A stretch of DNA of 64,000 nt, from contig NC_056764.1 of assembly GCF_018687715.1 (NCBI RefSeq), positions 6,822,501 to 6,886,500 of the forward strand. Direction: 5' to 3'. Positions 1-13,098 of this stretch are shown here, piece after piece. Numbering within the stretch: the first letter of the stretch is position 1; each line of letters begins with the position of its first letter. Position numbers and translations under genes: made by a program. Under the pieces are notes generated by a model. The model searched no databases and had not been told where the DNA came from. It saw only the letters and a list, made by a program, of their open reading frames with translations. The stretch comes from Carya illinoinensis (Eukaryota > Streptophyta > Magnoliopsida > Fagales > Juglandaceae).

Positions 1-1
1 G

Positions 2-3000
2 GCAATGCTGTTAGAGAAAGCAAGAGATAAAATTGCAAGGAAAGTGGGTGAAGATTCCTATTCTCAGAAAGGTGTCAAACTGGATCAGTGGCATCATGAT
101 GATTTAGAGATAGCTGCTGTTACCATTGCCAGCTCACTTCCTCCCTTCAGAACTTCTGATGCTCAGTTTGTGCGGTAGGTGGATCAAGATTTTTGACATT
201 ACGTGTTTCAAACTTGTCCTACTCTGAATTAAGAACTGACACCATGACTTATGCAGAAGTAAATGAACTGTAGACGATTAATTTGATACTGTATTCATCG
301 TAAGCATGTAAAAAAAGTAATTACAACCATGTATATACTGTTCATTCCCACAAAAAAAAAAAAAAGGTATATACCATTCATAATGCGTCATCTTCAGAAC
401 ATGCTGTATTGTCTTTGATTTGCGTAGTTTGCTTATTTTTTAGGTTTCCATATTATTGAGTTAACTCTTTTACTTGCACGTACCGCATCAACCTGTGCTT
501 ATCTTAACCCTTTCAAGTTAAGTACTGTGACGCTCCTACTGTGGTGCATTAGTTCCCTGTCTAGTACTTTGGTTAGAATATGTACAATCATACAAGCACT
601 ACTTTTGGATTGCTTCTAAAGAAAGCCTCTAGTCAAAGACTGAATACCATCAGCTGTCCTCCTCATAATGCTTTTGCAGCAAAATTGCTTCTCTGCTGTA
701 TAGTTGCCCTTTCCCTGGAGTTGACTAATGTTCCGTTTGTAGGAAAGATTTGACTGTCCTGCATTCAATTGAAGACTTGAGTGCATTTTGATGGTTTCAA
801 TAGTTATTGAATAAAAGATGTTTCAGGGTATGGTTAAAATTTCTTGAGGGCCACTGAGTTTCATCAAATGGAAATAGCTCTCTTAATTATAGTTTTTTAC
901 CTGTAAACTTGAAAAGCTTAAGAGTGATGATTTGAGTGTTTGATTTTATTACTGCATATTTTCTCCTTAATAATCTGCCTTATCTGCAGTGCTGTTCTTG
1001 GTGGTTCGAAAGAAGGTGACGCAACTCCCTTTGTGTCGAGAAATACATTGATCTTGATATTTGAGGAGGTTTTCCGAAAGTTGCTATCTTTCATTCTGGA
1101 GTCCTCTTTGACTTGGGTAAGGGATGCGGGTTTTCTCCTAGCTGCCAGGGAAATGAATTTTGGGATGGAACTAGAAAGCCCTTCTAATATGTATGAGATG
1201 TGCCAATTTGCTCTTGAAGTCCTTGATGGTAGCTTCTTTTGCTTAAAGACACTTGATGAAGAAAATGGGCTACTTCAGTGTATTTCAGCTGCAATATTTA
1301 TTATTGACTGGGAGTTTAGCATAAGAACAGCAATAGACGATGTAATTGATGAAAAATCGAACAAAAATATCGAGGCCAGATTGAATTTTGGTGAATCAGT
1401 GCATGCTTTTCGTTGTAAGACAAGTAATCTGTTCTGGAAAAGCCTCAGCATACACATTAGGGGGAGATTGGGAGGTATCCTGATTCAGTGTATTCGTTCT
1501 GCCATCTTCAGTGAAGATAGACTAGATGTCGATGATATCACATCTTTGTGTTGCTTGTGGATGCTTGAGGTTCTTGAATGTTTTTGTCAAGATCAAGATG
1601 AGGAACAAAATCTCTTAGATCAGCTTCTGAGCAAGGGTGATATCTGGCCATTGTGGATTTGTCCAGATTTTAATACCCCAAAGGGAGCTGCTGTGTTGGA
1701 AGTTGAAAATGTGCCCTCCGGCATTCATGTGAGTGTTATTTTCAAATAACTTTTTCTGCTTATGCAATAGGTTAGGACAGTGCTGTTGTGGATCCCTTCT
1801 TATGCTCTTTTTTTTTTTTTTTTAATTATTATTTTTATTTTGATTTTACATAGAAGGTTATTTAACACATTGCCTCTATCTTACCCTTGGTGAACATGCT
1901 CTTTAGAAGTACTACATGTTCACTTGAGTTCCCAATCTATTGAGACTGTCCTACCAAGCCATCAGACTTCTATTTGCTTCATCAGTTTGTTCTTGCAAGT
2001 ACATCTAGGATAATCTTGTACTTGAGATTTTTGGTGGTGTTGGTTTGGAACATGATACATTGATAGCATTCTTTTTTTCTCCTTGCAATATTTTATTCAT
2101 CTACTTGTTTCTTTAATATTTTTTCTACCAGAAATTTTTTTGGTCAAATGTATGTATATCATAGTCCTTAATTAGTTCCAAGGGGAATCCTTATGTATGA
2201 ACTCTATGGCATATGTAGAATCTTTGGAGGCCGTTAGACAAACTAATGAGACCACATTGATGGCTATAGCATGGATATAGTTCTTATTACCATAATCATT
2301 ACTTATTACATAACCTCTTGCACTGCTGCTGCTATCGCTAGAAGCACAATACTTAATGCGGTTTGACCTAGTACAGATGGAAACTTACCCTAATCTCTTC
2401 GAAAGTAGGCCTCTTTAGAAGTTGTGCACCCATGACACAGAACCGAGCGCATATTTTGGCTCATGCTTGCAGATGTCTCACTGATTTAGTATATACTCCC
2501 TGGTAGAAACATGTTATCTGTTTGCCTGTCCTGATATGTCACCATTGCTGGCTATGGGTATTTTGAGCATTTATCCATTTTTGTGCCTCAATCAATTCCT
2601 ATATATCTGTGTAGTTGGTGGGTAAATTTCTCATACTTGCCAGATGATACGCATGTGTCTTGAATGCTTTTCCAGTGCATTGCCATGGACAAAAGCCAAT
2701 GGTTGGAGATTTGTTTTTGTTTAGCTTGATTCAGAAGAGAGAGAGTACACCCAGTAAACATGGCTTTGATATTATTTTTACTTCACACAATTGTGATACT
2801 AGTCCCTGTAGCCATTGGGAAAAGGGTACAATAATAGGCTAATCTTCAAGTTTTGTGAAAATTCAGTTGGTTATTGTAGTGTATGCCATCTTTCAATCAG
2901 ATATAAGTACTTGGTGACAAATATATGACAAGTTTGACAAATACAGGCCTCTGGGAGTGACAAGTTTGTTTCTTTTGTCAACAAACTTATCTTGAAAATT

Positions 3001-6000
3001 GGTATAGACAAAGTTATCGGTTTGGGTAAACATGCTCCATCGCCCAAGGAAGCAGCCTATGAACAGGTTACTTCTCGACCTTGGCTTGTTGCTGAAATAT
3101 TGTGCACATGGAAGTGGCCGGGTGGCAGTGCCGTTGCTTCTTTCTTACCTTCACTGAGTTCATATGCCAAAAGTAGAAGTTATGGTTTCCAGGAAAGCTT
3201 ATTGGATTCTGTTTTCAACATATTACTTGATGGTGCTCTTGTTCATGGAGGAAGAAGTGCACGTAGCTTTTCACATTTGTGGCCTGCTTCAGGTGACGAA
3301 GTCAAGGATATTGAAGAACCGTTCTTGAGAGCTCTTGTATCTTTTCTTTATACTTTGTTCAAAGATGATATATGGGAAACACAGAAAGTTAAGACACTGT
3401 TTGAATTTCTTGTAAATAAGCTCTTTATTGGCGAAGCAATTAACATAAACTGTTTGAGAATTCTTCCGCCTCTTGTGAATGTTCTTGTACGAGCATTATG
3501 TCAAAATAGCATTGGATCTGGTGAATCTAGTACGGATGCTAGACTTGATTCACCAAAGGAGAATCATTTGCAGGACGCCCTTGAAGGCTGGCTCCAAAGA
3601 ACTCTATTGTTCCCACCTTTGGTTTCATGGAAAATAGAAGAAGGTAATTCAAACCTCTTTTTTTTGTTTTTAATTAATAACTCTTAAGTCGTCATTGTGG
3701 TGTTTCTCACGTCTCTTGATAGATATGAATCACGTTCAAAGACAAATAATGATGCCCACACAAGAATTTAAGCATAATTCTGCACGTACATTCATTGTCT
3801 CTTTAATTGCTTTTAATTATTTCTTCTTTTTTTTTCTCTTTTGTGCATGCGTGTGGGGTGGGCGGGGTAGGGGATGGGTTTGGGGCAGATTGACAATTGA
3901 AAAAGATATATTCTAAGACCTTTTGTTAATGAAAATACTCTTCTTGGGAGTTGGGACCATCAAGCCACCTCCTTCAGTGGTTGTGCTTGCCAGTTCATTT
4001 TAGTGATTATGGTATTTACTTTTGCATGCTACAATACTGTCTTTTTGTAGATATGGAAGATTGGTTCCAGTTGGTTATATCTTGTTATCCTTTGAGTGCA
4101 AGCTGGGGTATACAAGCACTGAAGCAGGAGAGAAACATCAGCACTGTGGAAAGAACACTCTTGCTTGAATTATTTCGAAAGCAGAGACATGGTGCCAGTG
4201 CATCAACTGCAGCTAATCAGCAGCCGGTGGTGCAAATATTGCTATCAAAGCTAATGGTTATTTCAGTTGGTTATTGCTGGAAGGAATTTGATGAGGAAGA
4301 TTGGGAGTTTTTGTTGTCTAATATAAGGCGTTGGATTCAATCAGCAGTTGTAGTGATGGAGGAAGTTGCCGAAAATCTGAATGATGCTTTCATTGACATG
4401 TCAACTTCTGATAACTTGGATATTAAATTGAAAAAATTGGAGCAAATTGTTTTGGTTTCAGATCCTTTACCTATAGATATTGCTACAAATGCCCTCTTAT
4501 CGTTTTCTCTGTTTTCTGGTCATCTTCTGCATCAACAATCTGAAGACTTGAACAATATAAATCCCTTGAGAAGAGAAAGATGGGACCCCATCAAAGATCG
4601 GATTTTGGAAGGTATTCTTCGCTTATTTTTTTGCACGGGAATTGCTGAGGCCATTGCAAGTTGCTGTTGTCATCAGGCTGCATCTATAGTAGCATCCCAC
4701 CGACTTGAACATCCCTACTTTTGGGAGTTGATAGCTTCAAGTGTTGCTAATTCTTCATCACATGTTAGAGATAAAGCAGTGAAGTCAGTTGAGTTTTGGG
4801 GGCTAAGCAAAGGGCCTATTAGCTCTTTGTATGCCATCCTTTTTTCGTCCAACCCAGTTTATTCATTGCAGTTTGCTGCTTATTTCATGCTTTCAACTGA
4901 ACCCATTTCAAATTTAGCTATCACTGGAGAAGGCACTGCAATGTACCTGGATGGTGATTCTACAGTTGACCAGGATTCTAGCAATCCAGATTTGTCGTCA
5001 AAACAAAATATCCATTTGAGGGAGGAAATTTCTTGCATGATTGAGAAGTTACCTTATGAGGTTCTTGAGATGGATTTGGTGGCACAAAAACGGGTAAAAT
5101 TGCTTGATTGCATATCAGTTTTGATGTCTGCTCTGTCTTTTCACTTCTTTTTTTCAATTTCTTTTTTCATGGGATAAACGCTAGAGCATGATTATTGTAG
5201 TAATACACTTTTATATTTTTTAAATTTTCAGGTAAATGTATTCCTTGCTTGGTCTTTGTTGTTATCGCATTTATGGTCATTACCATCATCATCACCCGGG
5301 AGGGATAGACTGGTCCAGTATATACAAGATTCTGTGAGTTCAGTTATTTTAGATTGCATTTTCCAGAATATACCAGTTGAATTGTGTATGGCACATAGTC
5401 TGAAGAAAAAAGATGCAGAGCTTCCTGCTGGGATATCAGAAGTTGCAAGTGCAGCAACGCGTGCCATTACGACAGGTTCATTGTTGTGCTCTATGGAATC
5501 TCTTTGGCCTGTTGAAGAAGTGAAAATAGCTTCACTTGGTGGAGCAATATTTGGTGTGATGCTTTGTGTTCTTCCCGCTTATGTTCGAGGGTGGTTTAGT
5601 GATTTGCGTGATCGGTCTGTATCATCTGCAATTGAATCCTTTACACGAGCATGGTGCAGCCCTCCTCTCATTGCAAACGAGTTATCTCAGGTGTGTGTAG
5701 TTCAACATGGATGATTCGTTTCCATGGATCAAAAATGTTTACAAGCTAATTTTAAAAGATTTGACCTTCTAAAATGAAAGTTTACATATACACTTTGAAT
5801 GCCCCCCACCCTTCTCTCCCAAAATTATATGTAAAGAACTGATTTCAATTTAATTTCTCCACTTCAGTGAGGCTCCATTCTGCTGGACATGATGGGAAGT
5901 GATTGTTTAAGTTCTATTATAGGGTGTTTATAACTCTCATATTGTGCAAAAATAGAATGCTTCTTTCAACGTATTGTTGATAATTCGAGACCTACCGCAT

Positions 6001-7208
6001 GGCTGACATTATTGCTTTCCAAATGCAGATTAAGAAAGCCAAATTTGCTGATGAGAATTTTTCAGTTAGTGTAAGTAAATCAGCGAATGAGGTTGTTGCA
6101 ACCTATACAAAGGATGAAACAGGAATGGATCTAGTTATCCGTCTTCCTGTATCTTACCCCTTACGCCCTGTGGATGTTGATTGCACCAAGAGCCTAGGGA
6201 TTAGTGAAGTGAAGCAGAGAAAATGGTTAATGTCTATGATGTCATTTGTCCGTAATCAGGTATTTGTTATGCATATTCGTTCACCTTTCACAATTCCAGC
6301 TTGTTTCCTTTTCATTTGTCTACTGATAGAGGGATCAAGACTCGAAAATAATGTTTTATTACATTTGAGGACATGATTCCATGATGAGACTTAGTCCCGT
6401 TTGGTAGCAAAATTCAGCTAAGATCAATTCAGTTTAGTCTAATTTTAAGCCAAGTATAGCATCCAAACACCCAACTCTCAAATTACTAAACTCATCTGAA
6501 CTCAAAACCACGCGGGACCCACAACATTTTTCAACTCAACACATCTTTATACGTGAGACCCACAACATTTTTCAAATCAGCACATCTTTAAACATGGGAC
6601 CCACAATTTTTTCAATTTTTCATAAATAGTACTAAACTCATCTTAACATCTAAACACATTTAAACTCATTTTAGATGGCCGCCACATAACTCACTAAACC
6701 TACTCAACTCATTACTATTCATAAAGAACTTAGCTTAGCTTAGCTCAACATTCAAACGCAGCCTACTTGTCAAAAAAAGATTTCATGATGGGACTATATA
6801 TCAACCTAACAGCGTCCTGTGGATAAATACTTTCTCATTGGGTAGTGTCCTTTGAAAATAAGGAATCGGATGAAGTAGAGTTCCACTAAATTGGGTGCCT
6901 ATGAGAGGAGGGTAAGAATTGACATGAATAGGATTGGTAAGAGGGGCATTGAATAATACTTCCGTTCATTTGTGATGCAGAATGGAGCTTTAGCAGAGGC
7001 TATCGGAATATGGAAGCGCAACTTTGACAAAGAATTCGAAGGTGTTGAGGAGTGCCCTATCTGCTACAGCGTCATCCACACTACCAACCATAGCCTTCCA
7101 CGGCTGGCTTGCAAGACCTGCAAGCACAAGTTCCATTCAGCCTGTCTCTATAAGTGGTTCTCAACTTCTCACAAATCATCTTGCCCCCTGTGCCAGTCTC
7201 CATTCTGA
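2..7208 (+). CDS. LTN1: E3 ubiquitin-protein ligase listerin, C-terminal 1189 residues (5' part outside window)
   Basis: Listerin is the RING E3 ligase of ribosome-associated quality control; it ubiquitinates nascent chains stuck on 60S subunits. Seven exons join in frame: 2-174, 990-1728, 2947-3643, 4051-5093, 5232-5690, 6029-6259 and 6981-7208, all with GT donors and AG acceptors and compatible phases (2,0,1,0,0,0). Most of the sequence is the long helical-repeat region typical of the family. The last exon carries the C-terminal RING: CPIC, then CKTC, then HSAC, then CPLC, ending four residues before the TGA at 7206-7208. That C4HC3-like variant at the extreme C terminus is diagnostic of listerin. 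No stop or frameshift interrupts the exons, so the gene looks functional. The protein is normally about 1,900 residues, so roughly the first 700 lie upstream. Introns hold AT-rich sequence and one MITE. Identification rests on remembered family features, not a search. Confidence 0.93.
6390..6768. repeat. MITE-like element in the last LTN1 intron
   Basis: An AT-rich block opens with CCCGTTTGGTAGCAAAATTC and closes with the near-inverse ATTCAAACGCAGCC, each followed or preceded by AGCTTAGCT/AGCTAAG-type sequence. Inner parts repeat short modules such as GGGACCCACAA and CAACATTTTTCAA. No ORF is present. The short inverted ends fit a non-autonomous DNA transposon; the superfamily is unresolved. 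Confidence 0.55.
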
Positions 7209-7227
7209 CCTAGACATCAACATAGAG

Positions 7228-7389
7228 TCATGCACATGAGTTCTGCTGCTCTGCTTTCCATTAAATACACATGGGGAAAGAAGCGGTTGATGGTAGAGTA
7301 CTTGAAGCTCATGCACTTGAGTTCTGCTGCTCTGCTTTCCATTAAATACACATGGGGAAAGAAGCTGTTGATGGTAGAGTACTTGAAGC
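7228..7389 (+). repeat. 81-bp tandem duplication in the LTN1 3' UTR
   Basis: Two head-to-tail copies of an 81-bp unit lie at 7228-7308 and 7309-7389, starting 20 bases after the LTN1 stop codon. They differ at only about two positions (CACATGAG versus CACTTGAG, AAGCGG versus AAGCTG), so the duplication is recent. The unit length is a multiple of three but lies outside the coding frame. Confidence 0.9.
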
Positions 7390-7470
7390 ATACATTGAGA
7401 GAAAAGAAATCTTACAATATCGTGCAAACGGAGTGGATAAAAAGGACAGCATGGGTTTAGGGGCAAAATT

Positions 7471-7475
<5 letters not shown>

Positions 7476-7506
<31 letters not shown>
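7476..7506. repeat. (CT)n microsatellite
   Basis: About 31 bases of uninterrupted CT dinucleotides downstream of LTN1, probably at the end of its transcript or just beyond. Confidence 0.95.
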
Positions 7507-7509
<3 letters not shown>

Positions 7510-8890
7510 CTCCGATATTTAAAGTGATCCAAGTCAACATGTTATTGTGATTGATTGGCATTGCAAATGCCCTAGTCAAATTTTGGTTAGGAAAGGAAAA
7601 ATAGTCTGTATTGGAATAAGTCAAAACTCCATAGCTTAGTTTTGAGTTACTGCAATTTTAAAATTTTTTTCAAATTTGGCCGGCGACTATTCATCTCTAA
7701 AACATTATTTTGCTCTAAAAATATTATGTTGGATAATTAGGTTAAGAAAAAAATAGTTAGGAAATAATAATTTAAAAAAATTAAATTCTTAATTAATATA
7801 TGGAGTGTATTTGTAAAATATTTTTTAAAAAAATAATATTAAAATAAATAATATTATATTATTATTTTGACTTTAAGATAAATAGTTTAATGGGAACTAG
7901 TTTCTTCAATAGATTTGATTTTAGTCAAAATTTTAAATTTTATTCAAATTTTAGACTTGACAATAACTGTACCATTACATGCTATAAGAAAAGTGAGGAT
8001 ACGGTTCATAATCTCTTGCTTAACTGTGAGGTTAATTGATTTTACGGAACTCTATTTTCAAGTGTATAGACCAGGCAGATTAAACTATAGCTCCATCGCC
8101 AAAAAATCAAAAGATTTAGCCTCTTTGAATGTTAATAGTGAAATTATTTATAAATAGTAATAAAATAATTTGAATTAAGGTCTTTTATAAGATTTTGGAA
8201 AGGAAAAGATAAAAGTCTAGCTTTGGATGTGACCAACATGTTGCCTGAGTCCCGGCTTTTGTTGTTAACACTCATATAAATTTTTGCAGATTTTTGCAGA
8301 TGGGCATTTGATTAACGGGATCAATCCGCCATCTGAGCTTTGATGCCTAACTACTGCTTTTTTCTTGCAATGACATAGCATATATCGAGAAGACCAATAG
8401 TGATATAGATTTCATGCAGATGGAAATGTAGGTTTCACAATGATATTACCTCGAAGGCTGTAACCATTTCGGAAAATAGAACAAGGACAGGGAGGTCCCT
8501 GCAAGTATTGTAAAGCTGAACATCTATCTCATCACAATAAATTATGAGAAATGCTAAGTGAAGGTTTGACCGATTGTGTGTTTTTTCTTTTTTTTTTTTT
8601 TTTTTTTTTGGTGAGAAAAAAATATTATTAATGATTAAGGAAGTAATTATTAGTGAATTTGTATATTTTTATTTTTTTTAAAATGTTTAAAAAATAAAAA
8701 TACAAAATTTGAGCGTATCGGTCCTGCTATCGAAACCAGTGGTGGGACTCGTAAATTATAGAGATCTCAGTTTATGATTCTTTCAAACATTTTTTTTCCC
8801 TAGGTCCTGTACGTCATTGTCAATTTACTTCTACTCAACTTTTTGTGGACAACAATTGAAAATTAAATACGTAGGTAATTTACATTGCAG

Positions 8891-8931
<41 letters not shown>

Positions 8932-9476
8932 TAAAACCACTGTAAAAAATATGTAGCCCTCAGGCATCCCGGTCAAATTTATCACCATAGCAGGCAGAAC
9001 ATTGCATATATATATATATAACGAACCTTAAACTTCATTAATCAAAAGAGGATAACAGACAAGAACATTGCATATTTTAAAATATAGAAAAATACGTAAA
9101 ATCTGTACTGCAATGACTAAAATTTGACAAGATTAGCATAAAATTGAATATATAAATGCTGAACTAATTGGATTAGCTGAAAATTTAAATTTCTGACAGA
9201 AGGATCAATTTCCAAGAACAAAACTAGAAAATACTAACTGATCTATACATGGAACATGGTCATTGGGCTCTAATCCTGTAGGCAAGAAAAGATGATCCCG
9301 ACCAAACAAGTCAATTATGCAACGGAAATGCCCATCTCACTGGAAGCATTGGGCCAAAATCCAATATCCAATGAGTAGTATTGCATGAATTTTCATTAAG
9401 GAAATAAGAAAAGCCAGAGAGCATAATGAGCACCTTTGCCTATGCACATCTAAAAGAGGGTCAGAAGATAAGTATC
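7507..9476. other. Intergenic spacer between LTN1 and the mS29 pseudogene
   Basis: Both genes end toward this spacer. It is AT-rich with no supported coding region. It holds a poly(T) run at about 8589-8609, a poly(A) run of roughly 40 bases ending at 8929, a short TA run near 9009-9020, and a threefold TTTTTGCAGA-like repeat near 8281-8300. The stretch from about 8550 to 8720 (starting GAGAAATGCTAAG) resembles the MITE family seen elsewhere in the window. Confidence 0.6.
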
Positions 9477-12400
9477 CTATGCAGATTGCCGCATGAAAGG
9501 AACCAGCCACCGCATTTCTGTACCATTTCCGTTGGATAGGTAGTATACCTTCTTCCAGTTTTCTTCTGAGAATACTTCATGACCTAATAGTCTTTACCTG
9601 CCAGAAAACAAATAAACAAGCTAAAAATCTGAGATACGAGTTGCAGGGAAAAGGAACTTCAGAAACATTCTACTGTTTAGGCAGGTACAAGAAGGAAGGG
9701 CAAAAAGAATTCTGCTTTCTTGAAATCATTTTCATTATTTTTATAATAACATGTCTTACCTAATGAAGAGCAAAATATAATGAACCAAATTATATTTTTC
9801 AATTACAAAACCTTTAAGAACAAAGCCTCAACCTTTACGCTTGCAGAAGCGGTAAACAAGTTTAAGAGGGATTTACGCATTTTACCCACAAATTACTCTG
9901 TTTCTCACTTTGCCTACTAAAAGCTTCAATTTGCAACCTAAACAACCAAATATTTTTCTAATACTCACCCTCAATTAAGATTTAATCATTAAGATTGTCA
10001 TCAATTTCATCTTGAAGTTTGGGTAGTTAGGAGTGTAAAGTGAGAAATATATAATAGTTTGTTGTGAAAGTGTGATTTTTCCCAAGTTTAATTATATATT
10101 AAATTGTAGACCCACATGATACAACTGTCTGATGTAAGTTGGAGATTGGCACCTTAATAATATTAGCAACAGCAGAACCATAGCATGCATATATTTCTTT
10201 AGCATACCTAAGGTAATAGTGGCAAACAGTTGTTGCTTCATCTAAGCTGTAACGAGGAAAAGTAACACAAGCATCTACCGGAACATCTGGCAAATCTTTA
10301 CGTAGTTTTCCAATTTCTGTAGAATGAGAGAAAGCACCCACCATCATGTCATCATGCACCATAGACCTAAAAGCATTCACCTGCAAATTACAGAAGAATT
10401 TTCTCACATAATGCACATATATCTGAGAGTGAGTGCAATTATCACCAAGTATGACCAACATGCTAAGGAGTAAAGGAGTAAGTTCACTATAAATGATAAT
10501 CCATACGCTATGCAAGTATTCACTCCAACAGAAAGAGGAATTGCCGAAATTTCTACACACTAATATTTGCAGTTGTGACTGCGTATTTGAAATGAACAGT
10601 TGCCACTAACCATTGCAAGTTCTCTAGCATGTACTGGTCGACTAGAACGAATGGTTACTGCTTCCTCATACTCACTGAATGTAAACCAGCTGTTATACTG
10701 GAGAGTCGGAGACAAATAACAGCAAGAATAGTTTTAAAAAATATACAAGTTACAGAGAATATATATGAAAGTATATGTATACGTATATATTATATTAAAC
10801 CAAAGAATTGGACAATAAACAGCACTTGAAGTAACACAAGAAACTTTCTCTCACTTGATCAATTGCTATAAGCACAGGGATATTTTTCACAAGTGATAGC
10901 TCTCCTCAAACGAACAACCACTCCAACAGCTGCATGTGTGTGCTTGATTCCCGTGTTGACCAGATCACAAAGCGTTGAACCTTCTGGCATTGCCATGTTA
11001 TCAACATCTTTCAACCATCCAACACCAGCACCCTCTCCTAGTGGAATCGGATCATTGATTTGGCATGGCAATTGTTTTAAGTGAGATTCATTCCATTTTC
11101 GACAATCCTGGGGACAAATAACGCATTTGGAATGACACACCACTGAATGACACAGATAAGAAACAAACTTAGAAACAAATAATGAGAACCTCTAATGTAC
11201 TCTTTTTTTTTTTTATATAAGTAAACTAAATTACCTCTAATGTACTCTTAAGGAGCCATTACAGAAGAAGAATTAGGATGAGGGGCTACTTTTGTTTTTT
11301 CTTTTTGGATGGAAGGATGCTACGAACATTTTGAAGTGTGCTCTTCATTCTATGAATCTAGAATGTTTAATCTGAAAGCCCGTTTCATGGTAAATATTAA
11401 TATAATAAGTGAGTAAAAACTATATGAGCTCATGGACCAAGGTCATGTTCCACTTCATATTGCACATCTTCAAATACTTTCCTACTGAAATATAGAACTA
11501 ATCACTTTAGTTGAAGATGTAAGAAATCGAATCGTCATCTTTATGTTTATCTTAATTTTTCTTAACAAAAGAATTAGTTCTGGAAATTGGAACATATATG
11601 CATAATGCTGCAGGATGAGTGAAAACAAAAAAGTTTTAACACTCTTGCCTTGAGTACATTTGCAGCTTGAAGAGGTGTGTCCCAAAGACCTGTTTGTTGG
11701 TTCTTGGAGAAAAATCCACCATGAGTCCATTCTCAGCCCCTGGGAACATAAAAAACCAGCCAACCTTCATCACGAGCCCAATGAACGAGCATCGCAAGTG
11801 CAATACTCTTCCCACAGCTAGCAGGAGCATCCAAGATAATCTGCTTTTTAAGTTTGGGATCTAAAATGATTAATTACCAGCATAAGTTGCATGAGAACAT
11901 CACCTATCGTAAACTTCACATACTCATTACCTTATGATTCATATAAAAGCAAGAATAGCATTAATGTTTGGAGGTTGTGAGAAAAGAACATGATTGTAAA
12001 TGAGAAAAAAAAAAAAGGACTCATCATATCTTATACAAGTTTTAAATGAGGATCAAGATCCTCTAAATTTTGCAACTCCAGAGTGAGATCTTAAAATCCA
12101 TAACGTTACCGGTTCAGATTTTGCCATCTTGTTATAAAAAAAATTTTTTCTTTTTTTTTTTTGGATCGGTAAAAAACTAGAACAACTTAGTGAGAACAAT
12201 TGATTAAGAAAACAAACAATTCACTAGATATTGTTATTGTGAAGGTGAGAAGATATGAGATTTTAATTAAAATAATGGTTAATATTTTAATAGCCCCCGG
12301 TCATATCAGGATAATGTCGTTTCTGGACCTTCAAGTTGAAAGATTATCTGAATTTTGCCATTGCATTTGAATTTTAACAAATAAAAAAATGCGAGAACAA

Positions 12401-13098
12401 GAATCGCTAAAATTGAAATGAAATCCGCACACACCATTAGCATCATAGAAGAGCAATGGAGGATCAACGATACGCCTAAAATTATCGCGAAGATCCAAAA
12501 GACTCTGCCGAACAAGCAAAGCCGGTCTCAGCGAGTCGTCGAACTCCTTCCGCATCCCCGTCGGCAAACCCTCCAGCAACACCGTTTTCAAGCCCTCTAT
12601 ACTTCAAAATCCAAAAACACGATCAATTTTCCAATCACAAGCAAGAAAAAAACCTTTACATACATATTTACAGTTAATTAGAGGTAGATTACTTTTTTAC
12701 TGGGCAAATAAACGCAGATTACACGTATTAGCATCCGTATACCAAAATTTGAGATGGGAGCAGGTGTCTTTGCGAGAGAGGAGGGAGAGGGAGGGGGTGA
12801 TGGTGAAGAGGTGCCGACCGTTGGGGCCAACATCGAGGGACTGGTCCTTATCGTCGGCGGCGAGCGCGGGCCTGGGCATCGGAGAGAGCGGCGTCGACTT
12901 TGGTATCCGCGGCCAATGCGTGGGGTAGGAGGAGGATTCCTTCGCGTTAGTCTTCTTGGACTTAGCGAGGCCGGACTTGGTGTTCTTGGACGAGTAATTT
13001 CTGGCTTATTTATAGGTTTGAGGAGCTAAGATTTGGATGGGAGGGGATTTGGTTGAACTCGTAGCTGCTGCCGAGGCCCTCAGAACACACCGCAACAT
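9477..13098 (-). pseudogene. Mitochondrial small-subunit ribosomal protein mS29 (DAP3) pseudogene
   Basis: mS29/DAP3 is a GTP-binding protein of the mitochondrial small ribosomal subunit. Seven exons are recognisable on the minus strand: 13098-12743, 12601-12435, 11860-11649, 11107-10855, 10697-10611, 10380-10208 and 9597-9477, about 457 codons and near full length. Clear blocks include the P-loop exon (SCGKSIALAMLVHWARDEGW), PCQINDPIPLGEGAGVGWL, SRPVHARELAM and SEENWKKVYYLSNGNG. It is broken repeatedly: TAA at codon 31 (13006-13008); two opposite frameshifts near 12880-12930; TGA where Arg is expected after YVPRG (11733-11735); a GC donor after exon 3; a 2-base loss near 10904 that shifts frame until a later stop; and TAA where Gln is expected at the start of exon 7 (9594-9596). 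The first Gly of the P-loop is Ala. Retained introns show a DNA-level copy or a decayed original, not a retrocopy. Family assignment is strong; function is very unlikely. Confidence 0.9.

Noticed and set aside
9477..13098. Reading the mS29 locus as a functional gene
   Set aside because: At least three in-frame stops and frameshifts in separate exons cannot be avoided with plausible splice sites.
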